Below, in pieces: positions 36,543 through 45,162 of a DNA stretch of 64,000 nt. This DNA is from G963663775 sp963663775. Lineage in GTDB: Bacteria; Bacillota; Clostridia; Oscillospirales; Butyricicoccaceae. Where the stretch lies: NCBI GenBank assembly GCA_963663775.1, contig OY760624.1, positions 2,356,001-2,420,000 on the forward strand, read 5' to 3'. Both the position numbers and the translations under genes were made by a program. Under the pieces are notes generated by a model, which worked only from the letters and a program-made list of their open reading frames with translations, had not been told where the DNA came from and made no database searches. The number at the start of each line of letters is the position of its first letter. Within the stretch, counting starts at the first letter, position 1.

Positions 36543-36952
36543 ACGATATATCACGTCACACAGAGGAATCCACCACCATTGACCAAGTCATTCCATTTCA
36601 AGAAACGAGAGTCGAGCAGAATCGGATTGCACAGCTGCGTGCATTGCAGCATAAAAGTCAAGACCGCTCTAATATTCAGAGCGCAGTAACGGCTCTGGAA
36701 ACGGTAAAAACGCAAAAAAAACAGCGAAAAAAACAGTTTTCAGCCGATTTACGAGAAGCAGTTATCAAGACAAAAATCGCACAATATCACGACAGTGATT
36801 TTTTGCTGTATTTGCGGAAAAAGAAAGCCATTTTAGAGGCATTGGCGAACCATGCAGAACCAGAGGTGCTGCAAGAAGTCCTAGCGCAATATGATACACA
36901 AGCACCGCAAGAGATAGAAAACGAGAATCCCTTGCATCACGAGGAGTTGTAA
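36434..36952 (+). CDS. C-terminal part of the frameshifted CIS-locus gene (unknown function)
   Basis: This frame is open from 36341, but its first possible start codon (GTG 36434) has no ribosome-binding site, which supports it being the continuation of the preceding frame. It encodes a helical, strongly charged segment (TVKTQKKQRKKQF-like basic stretch, then acidic C-terminus). It lies directly before the sheath gene, so an assembly or structural role is possible. No known domain is seen. Confidence 0.45.
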   Translation: MDNSDRFYSDDEQFYKGAIDLECDTGKTMSQILRQLDDISRHTEESTTIDQVIPFQETRVEQNRIAQLRALQHKSQDRSNIQSAVTALETVKTQKKQRKKQFSADLREAVIKTKIAQYHDSDFLLYLRKKKAILEALANHAEPEVLQEVLAQYDTQAPQEIENENPLHHEEL

Positions 36953-37070
36953 TTGCATCGAAAAAAACGCAGGAAGCTGATGCATCAACTATAAAAAACA
37001 CAACACAGGAAGGAGTTGAATTGGTTCTGACTCCGTGTCCCAGCGGCACGGCAGTAGAGAACCGCAAGGT

Positions 37071-38780
37071 ATGGCTGAATATTTATCCCCCGGTGTGTAT
37101 GTTGAGGAATTTGACAGCGGACCGGCACCTATGCAAGGCGTAGGTACAAGCACAGCAGGTTTTATCGGTGTAGCAGAAAGAGGGCCGGTTTCCGGTGCTC
37201 CCATCTTGGTCACCAATCCAGCAGATTTCGGTCGGAAATTTGGCGGCTATTTGCAGGAAAATGAGTTCGGAGAATATCGTTTTCTGGCATATGCGGTCAA
37301 CAATTTCTTTGCAAATGGCGGCTCTCGTGCATTTATCATGCGTGTAGCACCGTCTGATGCAAAAAATGCAGCCATCGCAGGCGAAAGCATGTCCTTCACT
37401 GCAAAAAATCCGGGTGCATGGGGCAATGGCATCAGCATCACAATGACAGAAGCAAGCAAGGCAAAAACACAGATTTTTGAAGACCAAGGTGAGGGCGTAT
37501 ACACGGTTAAGAGTTCTGTGGATTTCAATGCAGGCGATGTGGTTGTGTTTGATGATGGCAAGGCACAGGAATACGGCATCATCAAGGCAGTTGACGGCAA
37601 CACCATCACCCTGCAGGATGCATTGACCGCCAGCAAAGTAGTGGACACCAATCTGCTGCCGACCATGGTGCTGAAAACCTGCGAATTCAATGTGGATGTA
37701 CGCTATGATGACCAAGCAGAAAGCTATGAAAATGCCTCTTTAAACATCAATATTCCCAATTATCTCGGTAAGCTGATGTCAAAATCCGAACTTTTGGATG
37801 TTGTGATTGTGCCGAATAGCGAGGCAGTCACACCGCTTGCAGTGATGCAAAAGGATTTTGCGATTGAAAAGGATACCATCAAGCTGACCTTAAAGGATGG
37901 CAGCAATGGTACTTCTGCGGCACTTTCTGATGCAGACTTTATCGGCATTGACAAGGGACCTGGCTCTCGCACGGGCATTCAGGCATTTTTGGACAATAGT
38001 GACGTTAGTTTGATGGCAGTTCCCGGCATTGTCAGCTCAAATGTCCAGTTGTCTTTGGTGTCACATTGTGAAAATTTGGGCAGCCGCTTTGCAGTATTGG
38101 ATGTGCCGATTGACAGCAAATCGGTGACCGATATTATGACACATCGTGATACGGTGGACAGCGATTATTGTGCAATGTATCACCCGTGGTTACAGGTTTT
38201 TGACCCGCTCGACAAGAAAGATATTTTTATTCCGCCGTCTGGTTCTGTGATTGGTATTTTTGCACGCAGCGACAATACCCGTGGCGTACATAAAGCACCT
38301 GCAAACGAAACCGTGGCAAACTGCACGGGGCTTTCCTGCAGCTATAATAATGGTGAGCAGGATTTACTCAATCCAAAGGGCGTTAACCTGATTCGCCGTT
38401 TCCCTGGCATGGGCATCCGTGTTTGGGGCGCACGCACAGCATCCTCTCGACCGCTCTGGAAATATATTAACGTACGTCGCTTGTTTATTTTCTTGGAAGA
38501 AACCATCAAGGCAAATACCGGTTGGGTGGTCTTTGAGCCAAATGATGAATTGCTGTGGATTCGCGTGAAACGCACCATTGAAGTCTTTTTGGAAGGCGTG
38601 TGGAGAAGCGGCGCATTGGCGGGCGGCAGTGCATCCGATGCATTCTTTGTGGACATTGGACCGTCTACCATGAGCAAAGATGACGTTGACAATGGTCGCT
38701 TGATTTGTGTGATTGGTGTCGCACCTGTGAAGCCAGCAGAATTTGTCATCTTCCGTCTGACACAGAAAACCGGTGAATAA
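37071..38780 (+). CDS. Contractile tail sheath protein
   Basis: Outer sheath of the CIS, whose contraction drives the inner tube. The N-terminus MAEYLSPGVYVEEFDSG is the classic sheath start, followed by GTSTAGFIGVAERGP. The C-terminal end has INVRRLFIFLEETI and VFEPNDELLWIRVKRTIEVF, the conserved interlocking domain. At 569 residues it is complete and the only sheath gene seen. ATG 37071 is the conserved start. The nearest good Shine-Dalgarno (AGGAG at 37011) is too far away, so initiation here is unusual. Confidence 0.93.
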   Translation: MAEYLSPGVYVEEFDSGPAPMQGVGTSTAGFIGVAERGPVSGAPILVTNPADFGRKFGGYLQENEFGEYRFLAYAVNNFFANGGSRAFIMRVAPSDAKNAAIAGESMSFTAKNPGAWGNGISITMTEASKAKTQIFEDQGEGVYTVKSSVDFNAGDVVVFDDGKAQEYGIIKAVDGNTITLQDALTASKVVDTNLLPTMVLKTCEFNVDVRYDDQAESYENASLNINIPNYLGKLMSKSELLDVVIVPNSEAVTPLAVMQKDFAIEKDTIKLTLKDGSNGTSAALSDADFIGIDKGPGSRTGIQAFLDNSDVSLMAVPGIVSSNVQLSLVSHCENLGSRFAVLDVPIDSKSVTDIMTHRDTVDSDYCAMYHPWLQVFDPLDKKDIFIPPSGSVIGIFARSDNTRGVHKAPANETVANCTGLSCSYNNGEQDLLNPKGVNLIRRFPGMGIRVWGARTASSRPLWKYINVRRLFIFLEETIKANTGWVVFEPNDELLWIRVKRTIEVFLEGVWRSGALAGGSASDAFFVDIGPSTMSKDDVDNGRLICVIGVAPVKPAEFVIFRLTQKTGE

Positions 38781-38802
38781 ATAAAAAAGGAGGGAAAAAT
38801 AA

Positions 38803-39225
38803 ATGTTACCATACAGAAATTTTAGGTATCGTGTCGAAATTGACGGGTTGGATGCCGGTGGATTCAGCGAGGTCAGCGGCTTTGATGCAACGTTCGATGT
38901 GGTAGAGTATCGGCAGGGCGATGATACCATGATTACGCCGCACAAGCTGCCAGGCTTGATTAAATACGGGAATATCACGCTCAAGTGGGGCGCTTCTGAC
39001 AATATGGTGCTGTACAATTGGCTGCAGGATATTCATGCAGGCACCATTGAGCAGAAAACACTGACCATCACCTCTTTGACGGAGGATGGCAGTCCTGCCG
39101 CTTCTTGGCGTGTCATCAATGCATGGCCTGTAAAATACACAGCACCAGACTTCAATGCAACTTCCTCTGAGGTTGCGATGGAGAGCATTGAAATGGCGCA
39201 TGAAGGTTTGACAAGAACCGTATAA
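38803..39225 (+). CDS. Inner tube protein 1 (T4 gp19-like)
   Basis: Forms the inner tube inside the sheath. YRNFRYRVEIDGLDAGGFSEV and VSGFDATFDVVEYRQGDD are the standard tail-tube signatures, with GLIKYGNITLKWG following. At 140 residues it has standard size. A near-perfect AGGAGGG precedes ATG, consistent with high expression. An 11-bp hairpin lies after its stop. Confidence 0.93.
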   Translation: MLPYRNFRYRVEIDGLDAGGFSEVSGFDATFDVVEYRQGDDTMITPHKLPGLIKYGNITLKWGASDNMVLYNWLQDIHAGTIEQKTLTITSLTEDGSPAASWRVINAWPVKYTAPDFNATSSEVAMESIEMAHEGLTRTV

Positions 39226-39261
39226 TTGGTTAAAAAAGTGAAATAACAAGTTTTTTCGTAC

Positions 39262-39298
39262 ATCCCTGTACAGGTAGAAGATAGTTTTGTACAGGGAT
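39262..39298 (+). other. Perfect 11-bp hairpin after the tube gene
   Basis: ATCCCTGTACA (39262-39272) pairs with TGTACAGGGAT (39288-39298) around a 15-base loop. No T tract follows, so it is more likely a stabilising or processing hairpin that protects the abundant sheath-tube mRNA than a full terminator. Confidence 0.55.
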
Positions 39299-39324
39299 TG
39301 CGGAAAAACGAAAGGAAAGATACC

Positions 39325-39693
39325 ATGGAGTTTCAGACAGAAGTAAAATTTAAATTGCCGAAAGGCTATATTGATGAAAACGGAGAACTGCATCGAGAAG
39401 GTATTATGCGCCTTGCAACCGCTGCAGATGAAATTTTGCCGTTGCGTGACCCTCGTGTGCAGCAAAATCCCGGATATTTGAGCATCATTTTATTGACCCG
39501 TGTGGTAACGAAGCTGGGCAGTTTGTCGGCAATTGATACCAAAGTAATGGAGCGACTGTTTACCGCCGATTTGGCATATTTGCAAAATATGTATCAGGAA
39601 ATCAATGCGGTGGAGCCAGTGAAAATTTCGACAACTTGTCCGGGATGCGGCAAAACGTTTTCCATGGAGGTCCCTTTTCTGGGGGAATCGTAA
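39325..39693 (+). CDS. Phage tail assembly-type protein of CIS
   Basis: A 122-residue protein found between tube genes in eCIS-like loci. FQTEVKFKLPKGYIDENG and the helical middle GYLSIILLTRVVTKLGS follow the pattern, and the C-terminus carries a single CxxC pair (CPGCGK) that could bind metal. ATG 39325 is used because AAAGGAAAG precedes it; an upstream start at 39298 would read through the hairpin. It overlaps the DUF6760 gene. It probably helps assembly or caps a subunit; the precise role is unknown. Confidence 0.65.
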   Translation: MEFQTEVKFKLPKGYIDENGELHREGIMRLATAADEILPLRDPRVQQNPGYLSIILLTRVVTKLGSLSAIDTKVMERLFTADLAYLQNMYQEINAVEPVKISTTCPGCGKTFSMEVPFLGES

Positions 39694-39875
39694 AAAGCTA
39701 TCCAATTGACCGTATTTACGAAGAGATAGCTTTTTTATCTTATTATTTTCATTGGTCGCATAGTGAAATTATGAAAATGGAACACAAGGAACGCATTCGC
39801 TTTTGTCAGGAAGTTTCTAAAATCAATCGCCGCATGAATCAAGATACACAGAAGAAAAACATTTTTGATGTTTGA
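39645..39875 (+). CDS. DUF6760-like small CIS protein (start uncertain)
   Basis: The C-terminal ~59 residues (YPIDRIYEEIAFLSYYFHWS, then MEHKERIRFC and INRRMNQ) match the short DUF6760-type proteins seen between tube genes of eCIS. Homologues begin at about the YPIDR position, yet there is no ATG, GTG or TTG there. GGAGG at 39666-39670 lies upstream and the nearest in-frame codons are TCT, GGG, GGA, ATC and GTA. The listed start (ATG 39645) is simply the nearest canonical in-frame codon inside the previous gene. A non-canonical start (ATC 39687) or coupling is possible. Confidence 0.6.
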   Translation: MRQNVFHGGPFSGGIVKSYPIDRIYEEIAFLSYYFHWSHSEIMKMEHKERIRFCQEVSKINRRMNQDTQKKNIFDV

Positions 39876-39906
39876 TTGCCAAGAGGCTGCAGATGAGGGA
39901 CATCGT

Positions 39907-40395
39907 ATGAAGTTAAGTTTTTTAAAAGGTTCAAATAGTGAAATTATCTTGCCCATTCGGTTCATTGTGCTATTTGGCATTGATGTGATGGGATTTCAGA
40001 AGGTGTCTGGCATCGGAAAACAGGAAGATGTAGAATGGGTCAATGAAGGCGGCGTGAATGGACATCCCATCAAGCTGCACACCCCGCATAAATCACCGCA
40101 CCAGCTTCGATTCAGCCGCGGTGTGAAAATGAACTCTATTTCTTTGAGCAATCTATTGATGAGCGGTGGTTTGAAGACCAATAACTATGGGCAAATGGGT
40201 GCAAGCAGTAATATTGGTACGATTATTGTTTTGAATGCCGAAAAAGATGTCAAAGCCATTTATGGATTTATTTCACGTGGTGTGTTGGAATGGGAAGTCA
40301 ATGATTTAGATGCTCAAGCGGCACAGCCGTTGATTGAAACCTTTACCGTTGCACATGATGGACTATACAATATTCCGGTTCCTGATTTTCTATAA
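39907..40395 (+). CDS. Inner tube protein 2 (gp19-like, Pvc5-type)
   Basis: A second tube-fold protein, usually the tube initiator that joins the tube to the baseplate adaptor. FIVLFGIDVMGFQKVSGIGK and the C-terminal WEVNDLDAQAAQPLIETFTV resemble gp19 proteins. ATG 39907 is chosen over a longer frame since GAGGG lies 9 bases upstream. At 162 residues it is slightly longer than tube 1. Confidence 0.82.
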   Translation: MKLSFLKGSNSEIILPIRFIVLFGIDVMGFQKVSGIGKQEDVEWVNEGGVNGHPIKLHTPHKSPHQLRFSRGVKMNSISLSNLLMSGGLKTNNYGQMGASSNIGTIIVLNAEKDVKAIYGFISRGVLEWEVNDLDAQAAQPLIETFTVAHDGLYNIPVPDFL

Positions 40396-40422
40396 ATAGA
40401 ACACCGAAAGGAGGTGCATTGG

Positions 40423-40878
40423 ATGCCGATTACAATTTTAAAACCCATTTCAGCAGCATTGACGACCACTTGCATGCACAGCATGCCCGGCATGATTGAC
40501 AATAATCGCTTTTGCAGACAGGTTGTCAGTCAAGTACAGCCATCACCGGAGCGACAAAATTATTTTCGAGGGGAACTGCTGGTTTATCAAATGCCGCAAA
40601 ATGTGCAGGCAGAAAATACACCTTCACAAACAACCGTCAATCTATTGCTGCAGCTCAAGGCATATTTATCAGATGAAAACGGTATGGTGCAAAATCGCAT
40701 CAGCTTGACACAGCATTTGACAGAGCAGTTGGAGCATCAGGTTTTGGTTCTGGGCAATCAAACCTTGCGCCATCAAGTGCGAGATATACAACGGCAAATC
40801 AGCAGCAATCAGCTGAATCGTGCACAGATACAAGAATCCGTTGAGCAGGTACTGCATCAGCTAAAAAAAAAACGATAG
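40423..40878 (+). CDS. Unknown CIS protein, possible frameshift partner of the giant repeat protein
   Basis: A 151-residue protein starting behind AAAGGAGG. The N-terminal 45 residues contain several Cys/Met; the C-terminal half is helical and Gln-rich (HQVRDIQRQISSNQLNRAQI). It ends LKKKR-stop on a run of ten A (40863-40872). In the -1 frame reading continues without a stop as KTIVDFQRTQDALVDSN into the 1404-residue repeat protein, which otherwise has only a weak TTG start. This recalls tail-assembly chaperone frameshifts before tape measure genes, though the slip itself is inferred. Confidence 0.6.
   Translation: MPITILKPISAALTTTCMHSMPGMIDNNRFCRQVVSQVQPSPERQNYFRGELLVYQMPQNVQAENTPSQTTVNLLLQLKAYLSDENGMVQNRISLTQHLTEQLEHQVLVLGNQTLRHQVRDIQRQISSNQLNRAQIQESVEQVLHQLKKKR
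40863..40872 (+). other. A10 homopolymer, candidate -1 slip site
   Basis: Ten A in CTAAAAAAAAAACG sit in frame as CTA AAA AAA AAA CGA TAG. A -1 ribosomal slip, or one extra A by replication or transcription slippage, bypasses the TAG and fuses the two flanking ORFs. Confidence 0.6.
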
Positions 40879-40904
40879 TTGATTTTCAACGCACGCAGGA
40901 TGCC

Positions 40905-43900
40905 TTGGTTGATAGCAACATAGCATATCCCATACGATACGGGCATGTTTCTGCAAAGTCCACATATCGGAATAGTTTCCGGACGCATAATCTGTTTGAG
41001 AGCGGACGATATGTTTTGTCAGCACCGCAGGATGGAAATATATATCATACGCAGCAGTTGCAAAGCACATGGATGACACAGCAAAACAACGCTACGTTGC
41101 CATCTTCGCAATTGATTTTGCGGCAAAACAGCACGGAACAGCAAACATTTTCAACCCAAGGGCAGGAAGCCGAATCGCCGGAAATTGTGCGTGCCACACC
41201 GCAAGTGGGCAGTCAAACACTGACACAGCAGTGGCTGCAGACCTTGCAAAATCTATATTACAACCATATGAATCTGCATCATACGCAAACTTTGCAGGAG
41301 CGGTACAACCGTAATTCTTCGTTGCAACTGCATCGCAATATGCAGATGGTGCAGGGAAACCAAAGCTACACTTCTACGGCACAGGTTTTGCAAACCATGC
41401 AGTTACTAGATGCCATCCAAAACCAACGGGTCTACCCGCAAATGGCATCTTATACGCAGTTTTTGAAGGGACTGCATTCCAATCCACGGTACAACACCCA
41501 AGTGATGCAGATGGTGCATAATCAAGCACCGCATATGCTGATTGCACCGCAAAATGGCAATACGTATTACAATTCGCAGTTGCAAAGCACATGGATGACA
41601 CAGCAAAACAACGCTGCGTTGCCATCTTCACAATTGATTTTGCGGCAAAACAGTACGGAACAGCAAACATTTTCGACCCAAGGGCAGGAAGCCGAATCGC
41701 CGGAAATTGTGCGTGCCACACCGCAAGTGGGTAGCCAAACACTGACACAGCAGTGGCTGCAGACCGTGCAAAATCTATATCACAACCATATGAATCTGCA
41801 TCATACGCAAACTTTGCAGGAGCGGTTCAACCGTAATTCTTCGTTGCAACTGCATCGCAATATGCAGATGGTGCAGGGAAACCAAAGCTATACTTCTACG
41901 GCACAGATTTTGCAAACCATGCAATTGCTAGATGCCATCCAAAACCAACGGTTCTATCCGCAAATGACATCTTATACGCAGTTTTTGCAGGGACTGCATG
42001 CCAATTCACGGTACAACATCCAAGCGATGCAGATGGTGCATAATCAAGCATCGCATATGCTGATTGCACCGCAAAATGGCGATACGTATTACCATTCGCA
42101 GTTGCAAAGCACATGGATGACACAGCAAAACAACGCTGCGTTGCCATCTTCACAATTGATTTTGCGGCAAAACAGTACGGAACAGCAAACATTTTCGACC
42201 CAAGGGCAGGAAGCCGAATCGCCGGAAATTGTGCGTGCCACACCGCAAGTGGGCAGCCAAACACTGACACAGCAGTGGCTGCAGACCTTGCAAAATCTAT
42301 ATTACAACCATATGAATCTGCATCATACGCAAACTTTGCAGGAGCGGTACAACCGTAATTCTTCGTTGCAACTGCATCGCAATATGCAGATGGTGCAGGG
42401 AAACCAAAGCTACACTTCTACGGCACAGGTTTTGCAAACCATGCAGTTACTAGATGCCATCCAAAACCAACGGCTTCACCCGCAAATGGCATATCCTACA
42501 CGGCTTTTGCAGGGACTGCATTCCAATCCACGGTACAACCCCCAAGCGATGCAGATGGTGCATAATCAAGCATCGCATATGCTGATTGCACCGCAAAATG
42601 GCGATACGTATTACCATTCGCAGTTGCAAAGCACATGGATGACACAGCAAAACAACGCTGCGTTGCCATCTTCACAATTGATTTTGCGGCAAAACAGCAC
42701 GGAACAGCAAACATTTTCGACTCAAGGGCAGGAAGCCGAATCGCCGGAAATTGTGCGTGCCACACCGCAGATGCGCAGTCAAACACTGACACAGCAGTGG
42801 CTGCAGACCGTGCAGAATCTGCATCACAACCATATGAATCTGCATCATACGCAAACTTTGCAGGAGCGGTACAACCGTAATTCTTCGTTGCAACTGCATC
42901 GCAATATGCAGATGGTGCAGGGAAACCAAAGCTACACTTCTACGGCACAGGTTTTGCAAACCATGCAGTTGCTAGATGCCATCCAAAACCAACGGTTCTA
43001 TCCGCAAATGACATCTTATACGCAGTTTTTGCAGGGACTGCATGCCAATCCACGGTACAATATCCAAGCGATGAAGATGGTGCATAATCAAGTATCGCAA
43101 AATGGCGATACATATTACAATTCGCAGTTGCAAAGCACATGGATGACACAGCAAAACAACGCTGCGTTGCCATCTTCACAATTGATTTTGCGGCAAAACA
43201 GCACGGAACAGCAAACATCTTCAACCCAAGAGCAGGAAGCCGAATCGCCGGAAATTGTGCGTGCCACACCGCAGATGCGCAGCCAAACACTGACACAGCA
43301 GTGGCTACAGACCTTGCAAAATCTATATCACAACCATATGAATCTGCATTATACGCAAACTTTGCAGGAGCGGTACAACCGTAATTCTTCGTTGCAACTA
43401 CATCGTAATATGCAGATGGTGCAGGGAAACCAAAGCTACACTTCTACGGCACGGGTTCTGCAAACCATGCAATTGCTAGATGCCATCCAAAACCAACGGT
43501 TCTACCCGCAAATGGCATATCCTACATGGCTTTTGCAGGGACTGCATGCCAATCCACGGTACAATATCCAAGCGATGCAGATTGCGCATAATCAAGCATC
43601 GCATATGCTGATTGCACCGCAAAATGGCGATACATATTACAATTCGCAGTTGCAAAGCACATGGATGACACAGCAAAACAACGCTGCGTTGCCATCTTCG
43701 CAATTGATTTTGCGGCAAAACAGCACGGAACAGCAAACATCTTCAACCCAAGAGCAGGAAGCCGAATCGCCGGAAATTGTGCGTGCCACACCGCAGATGC
43801 GCAGCCAAACACTGACACAGCAGTGGCTGCAGACCGTGCAGAATCTGTATCACAACCATATGAATCTGCATAATACGCAAACTTTGCAGGAGCGGTACAA

Positions 43901-45119
43901 CCGTAATTCTTCGTTGCAACTACATCGTAATATGCAGATGGTGCAGGGAAACCAAAGCTACACTTCTACCGCACAGATTTTGCAAACCATGCAATTACTA
44001 GATGCCATCCAAAACCAACGGTTCTACCCGCAAATGGCATCTTATACGCAGTTTTTGCAGGGACTGCATTCCAATCCACGGTACAACACCCAAGTGATGC
44101 AGATTATGTATAATCAAGCACCCCATATGCTGATTACACCGCAAAATGGCGATACGTATTACAATTCGCAGTTGCAGAACACATGGATGACATACTATCA
44201 AAATCAATCGACACAAGAACAATATATAGGTGTCGCAGGCGGTTTCTTGCCTCAAAATGCCCATATATCGCAAACAATCACTTTGAAATCGAAAAACAGG
44301 TATCTTATGCGGCATAGCACGTCACTATTTCCATTTCAGAAAGCAAACGCAATACAGCCTTTCGATGATAGAAACCAGATGCCTTTAATCTTTTTCACAG
44401 ATATGCAGAAAAATTTTGATGTCATAAACAAACCGCACCGCCATATAGCGCAGATACAGCCGAGTGCTCTGCCGATTCTATGGCAAAAGGATGCGGCAGG
44501 GGCGTCCAAGGATGTTGCACAGGCGCTTCGTGTGCTTCAAACAGTGCAGACAACGCAGCTACCAAGCAATTTGACACAGACAATCCATCAAAAAAATGAG
44601 CTGCAAACAGCCATGCAACGGGGCATATATCCATTGGTGACCCACCGAAGGTCTTTGGATGTATCGTATGCCGTGACTCAACCAGCGAGCATGACATCGA
44701 CAACGCATGCCATGCCCAAGCAAAATGCAAGCGATATTTTGACAGAAATGATTTATCGCAAAGAAGATGCAAGCACCAGTGCTTTTTTAAACGAAAATCA
44801 AGAAATGCCAGAATTATTATATAGTGTTCCCCGTGTACCCCAGCTACAGAACGATGCAGAGGAGCATGCGGACGGCGAGCAAGAGCTGCTGCGTCAAGTG
44901 CAAGCAACTGCAATGCAGAAAAGACTTGCAGCAGTATCTACATCACAGTCAGCGAATGTCATGCCTTCTGATGATGCTGCTGTCGTCACAAGGTCGCAGG
45001 TGCAGCAGATGATGGAAGATTTCCAAAGCACACAAAATCAACGTTTGGTGCGTCAAGTGATGGAAAAAATGGAGCAAACGCTTCGGACAGAGCGAAGAAG
45101 ATTTGGAAAATTGCGCTGA
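40905..45119 (+). CDS. Giant Gln/Asn-rich repeat protein, candidate CIS tape measure or fibre
   Basis: A 1404-residue protein with no signal peptide. Six tandem units of 174 residues (one of 168) fill residues 40-1077, then a seventh partial unit and a non-repetitive C-terminal part (about 1100-1404) with helical segments. Units are rich in Gln, Asn, Thr and His (SQTLTQQWLQTLQNLY, TLQERYNRNSSLQLHRNMQM) and look helical. It stands between tube 2 and the adaptor gene. Length-setting tape measures sit near this place in phage tails, so a ruler is one hypothesis; a fibre or scaffold is another. The TTG start has only AGGA close by; the true N-terminus may be the preceding ORF. Confidence 0.65.
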   Translation: MVDSNIAYPIRYGHVSAKSTYRNSFRTHNLFESGRYVLSAPQDGNIYHTQQLQSTWMTQQNNATLPSSQLILRQNSTEQQTFSTQGQEAESPEIVRATPQVGSQTLTQQWLQTLQNLYYNHMNLHHTQTLQERYNRNSSLQLHRNMQMVQGNQSYTSTAQVLQTMQLLDAIQNQRVYPQMASYTQFLKGLHSNPRYNTQVMQMVHNQAPHMLIAPQNGNTYYNSQLQSTWMTQQNNAALPSSQLILRQNSTEQQTFSTQGQEAESPEIVRATPQVGSQTLTQQWLQTVQNLYHNHMNLHHTQTLQERFNRNSSLQLHRNMQMVQGNQSYTSTAQILQTMQLLDAIQNQRFYPQMTSYTQFLQGLHANSRYNIQAMQMVHNQASHMLIAPQNGDTYYHSQLQSTWMTQQNNAALPSSQLILRQNSTEQQTFSTQGQEAESPEIVRATPQVGSQTLTQQWLQTLQNLYYNHMNLHHTQTLQERYNRNSSLQLHRNMQMVQGNQSYTSTAQVLQTMQLLDAIQNQRLHPQMAYPTRLLQGLHSNPRYNPQAMQMVHNQASHMLIAPQNGDTYYHSQLQSTWMTQQNNAALPSSQLILRQNSTEQQTFSTQGQEAESPEIVRATPQMRSQTLTQQWLQTVQNLHHNHMNLHHTQTLQERYNRNSSLQLHRNMQMVQGNQSYTSTAQVLQTMQLLDAIQNQRFYPQMTSYTQFLQGLHANPRYNIQAMKMVHNQVSQNGDTYYNSQLQSTWMTQQNNAALPSSQLILRQNSTEQQTSSTQEQEAESPEIVRATPQMRSQTLTQQWLQTLQNLYHNHMNLHYTQTLQERYNRNSSLQLHRNMQMVQGNQSYTSTARVLQTMQLLDAIQNQRFYPQMAYPTWLLQGLHANPRYNIQAMQIAHNQASHMLIAPQNGDTYYNSQLQSTWMTQQNNAALPSSQLILRQNSTEQQTSSTQEQEAESPEIVRATPQMRSQTLTQQWLQTVQNLYHNHMNLHNTQTLQERYNRNSSLQLHRNMQMVQGNQSYTSTAQILQTMQLLDAIQNQRFYPQMASYTQFLQGLHSNPRYNTQVMQIMYNQAPHMLITPQNGDTYYNSQLQNTWMTYYQNQSTQEQYIGVAGGFLPQNAHISQTITLKSKNRYLMRHSTSLFPFQKANAIQPFDDRNQMPLIFFTDMQKNFDVINKPHRHIAQIQPSALPILWQKDAAGASKDVAQALRVLQTVQTTQLPSNLTQTIHQKNELQTAMQRGIYPLVTHRRSLDVSYAVTQPASMTSTTHAMPKQNASDILTEMIYRKEDASTSAFLNENQEMPELLYSVPRVPQLQNDAEEHADGEQELLRQVQATAMQKRLAAVSTSQSANVMPSDDAAVVTRSQVQQMMEDFQSTQNQRLVRQVMEKMEQTLRTERRRFGKLR
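41022..44135 (+). repeat. Six tandem ~522-bp coding repeats
   Basis: Units begin at about 41022, 41544, 42066, 42588, 43110 and 43614. Spacing is 522 bp except one unit of 504 bp, which lacks an 18-bp segment (the HMLIAP codons). All steps are multiples of three, so the frame is kept. Units share long identical blocks, for example the CAGTTGCAAAGCACATGGAT block, with scattered substitutions, showing recent duplication or gene conversion. A seventh copy starts at about 44136 and degenerates after 60-70 bases. Confidence 0.93.
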
Positions 45120-45162
45120 TAGGAGCATTCCTGTAAGGGGTAAAAACGGGAATTGCAAAAAA

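Noticed and set aside
37021..37143. Small ORF from TTG 37021 behind AGGAG
   Set aside because: It gives only about 40 residues in a frame overlapping the sheath, with no recognisable sequence.
41069..43873. Repeated minus- and plus-strand ORFs of 60-124 codons with the same spacing
   Set aside because: They are shadow frames of the 522-bp coding repeats and recur only because the DNA repeats.
41022..44135. CRISPR-like array
   Set aside because: Units are 522 bp, coding and in frame; no short direct repeats with unique spacers.
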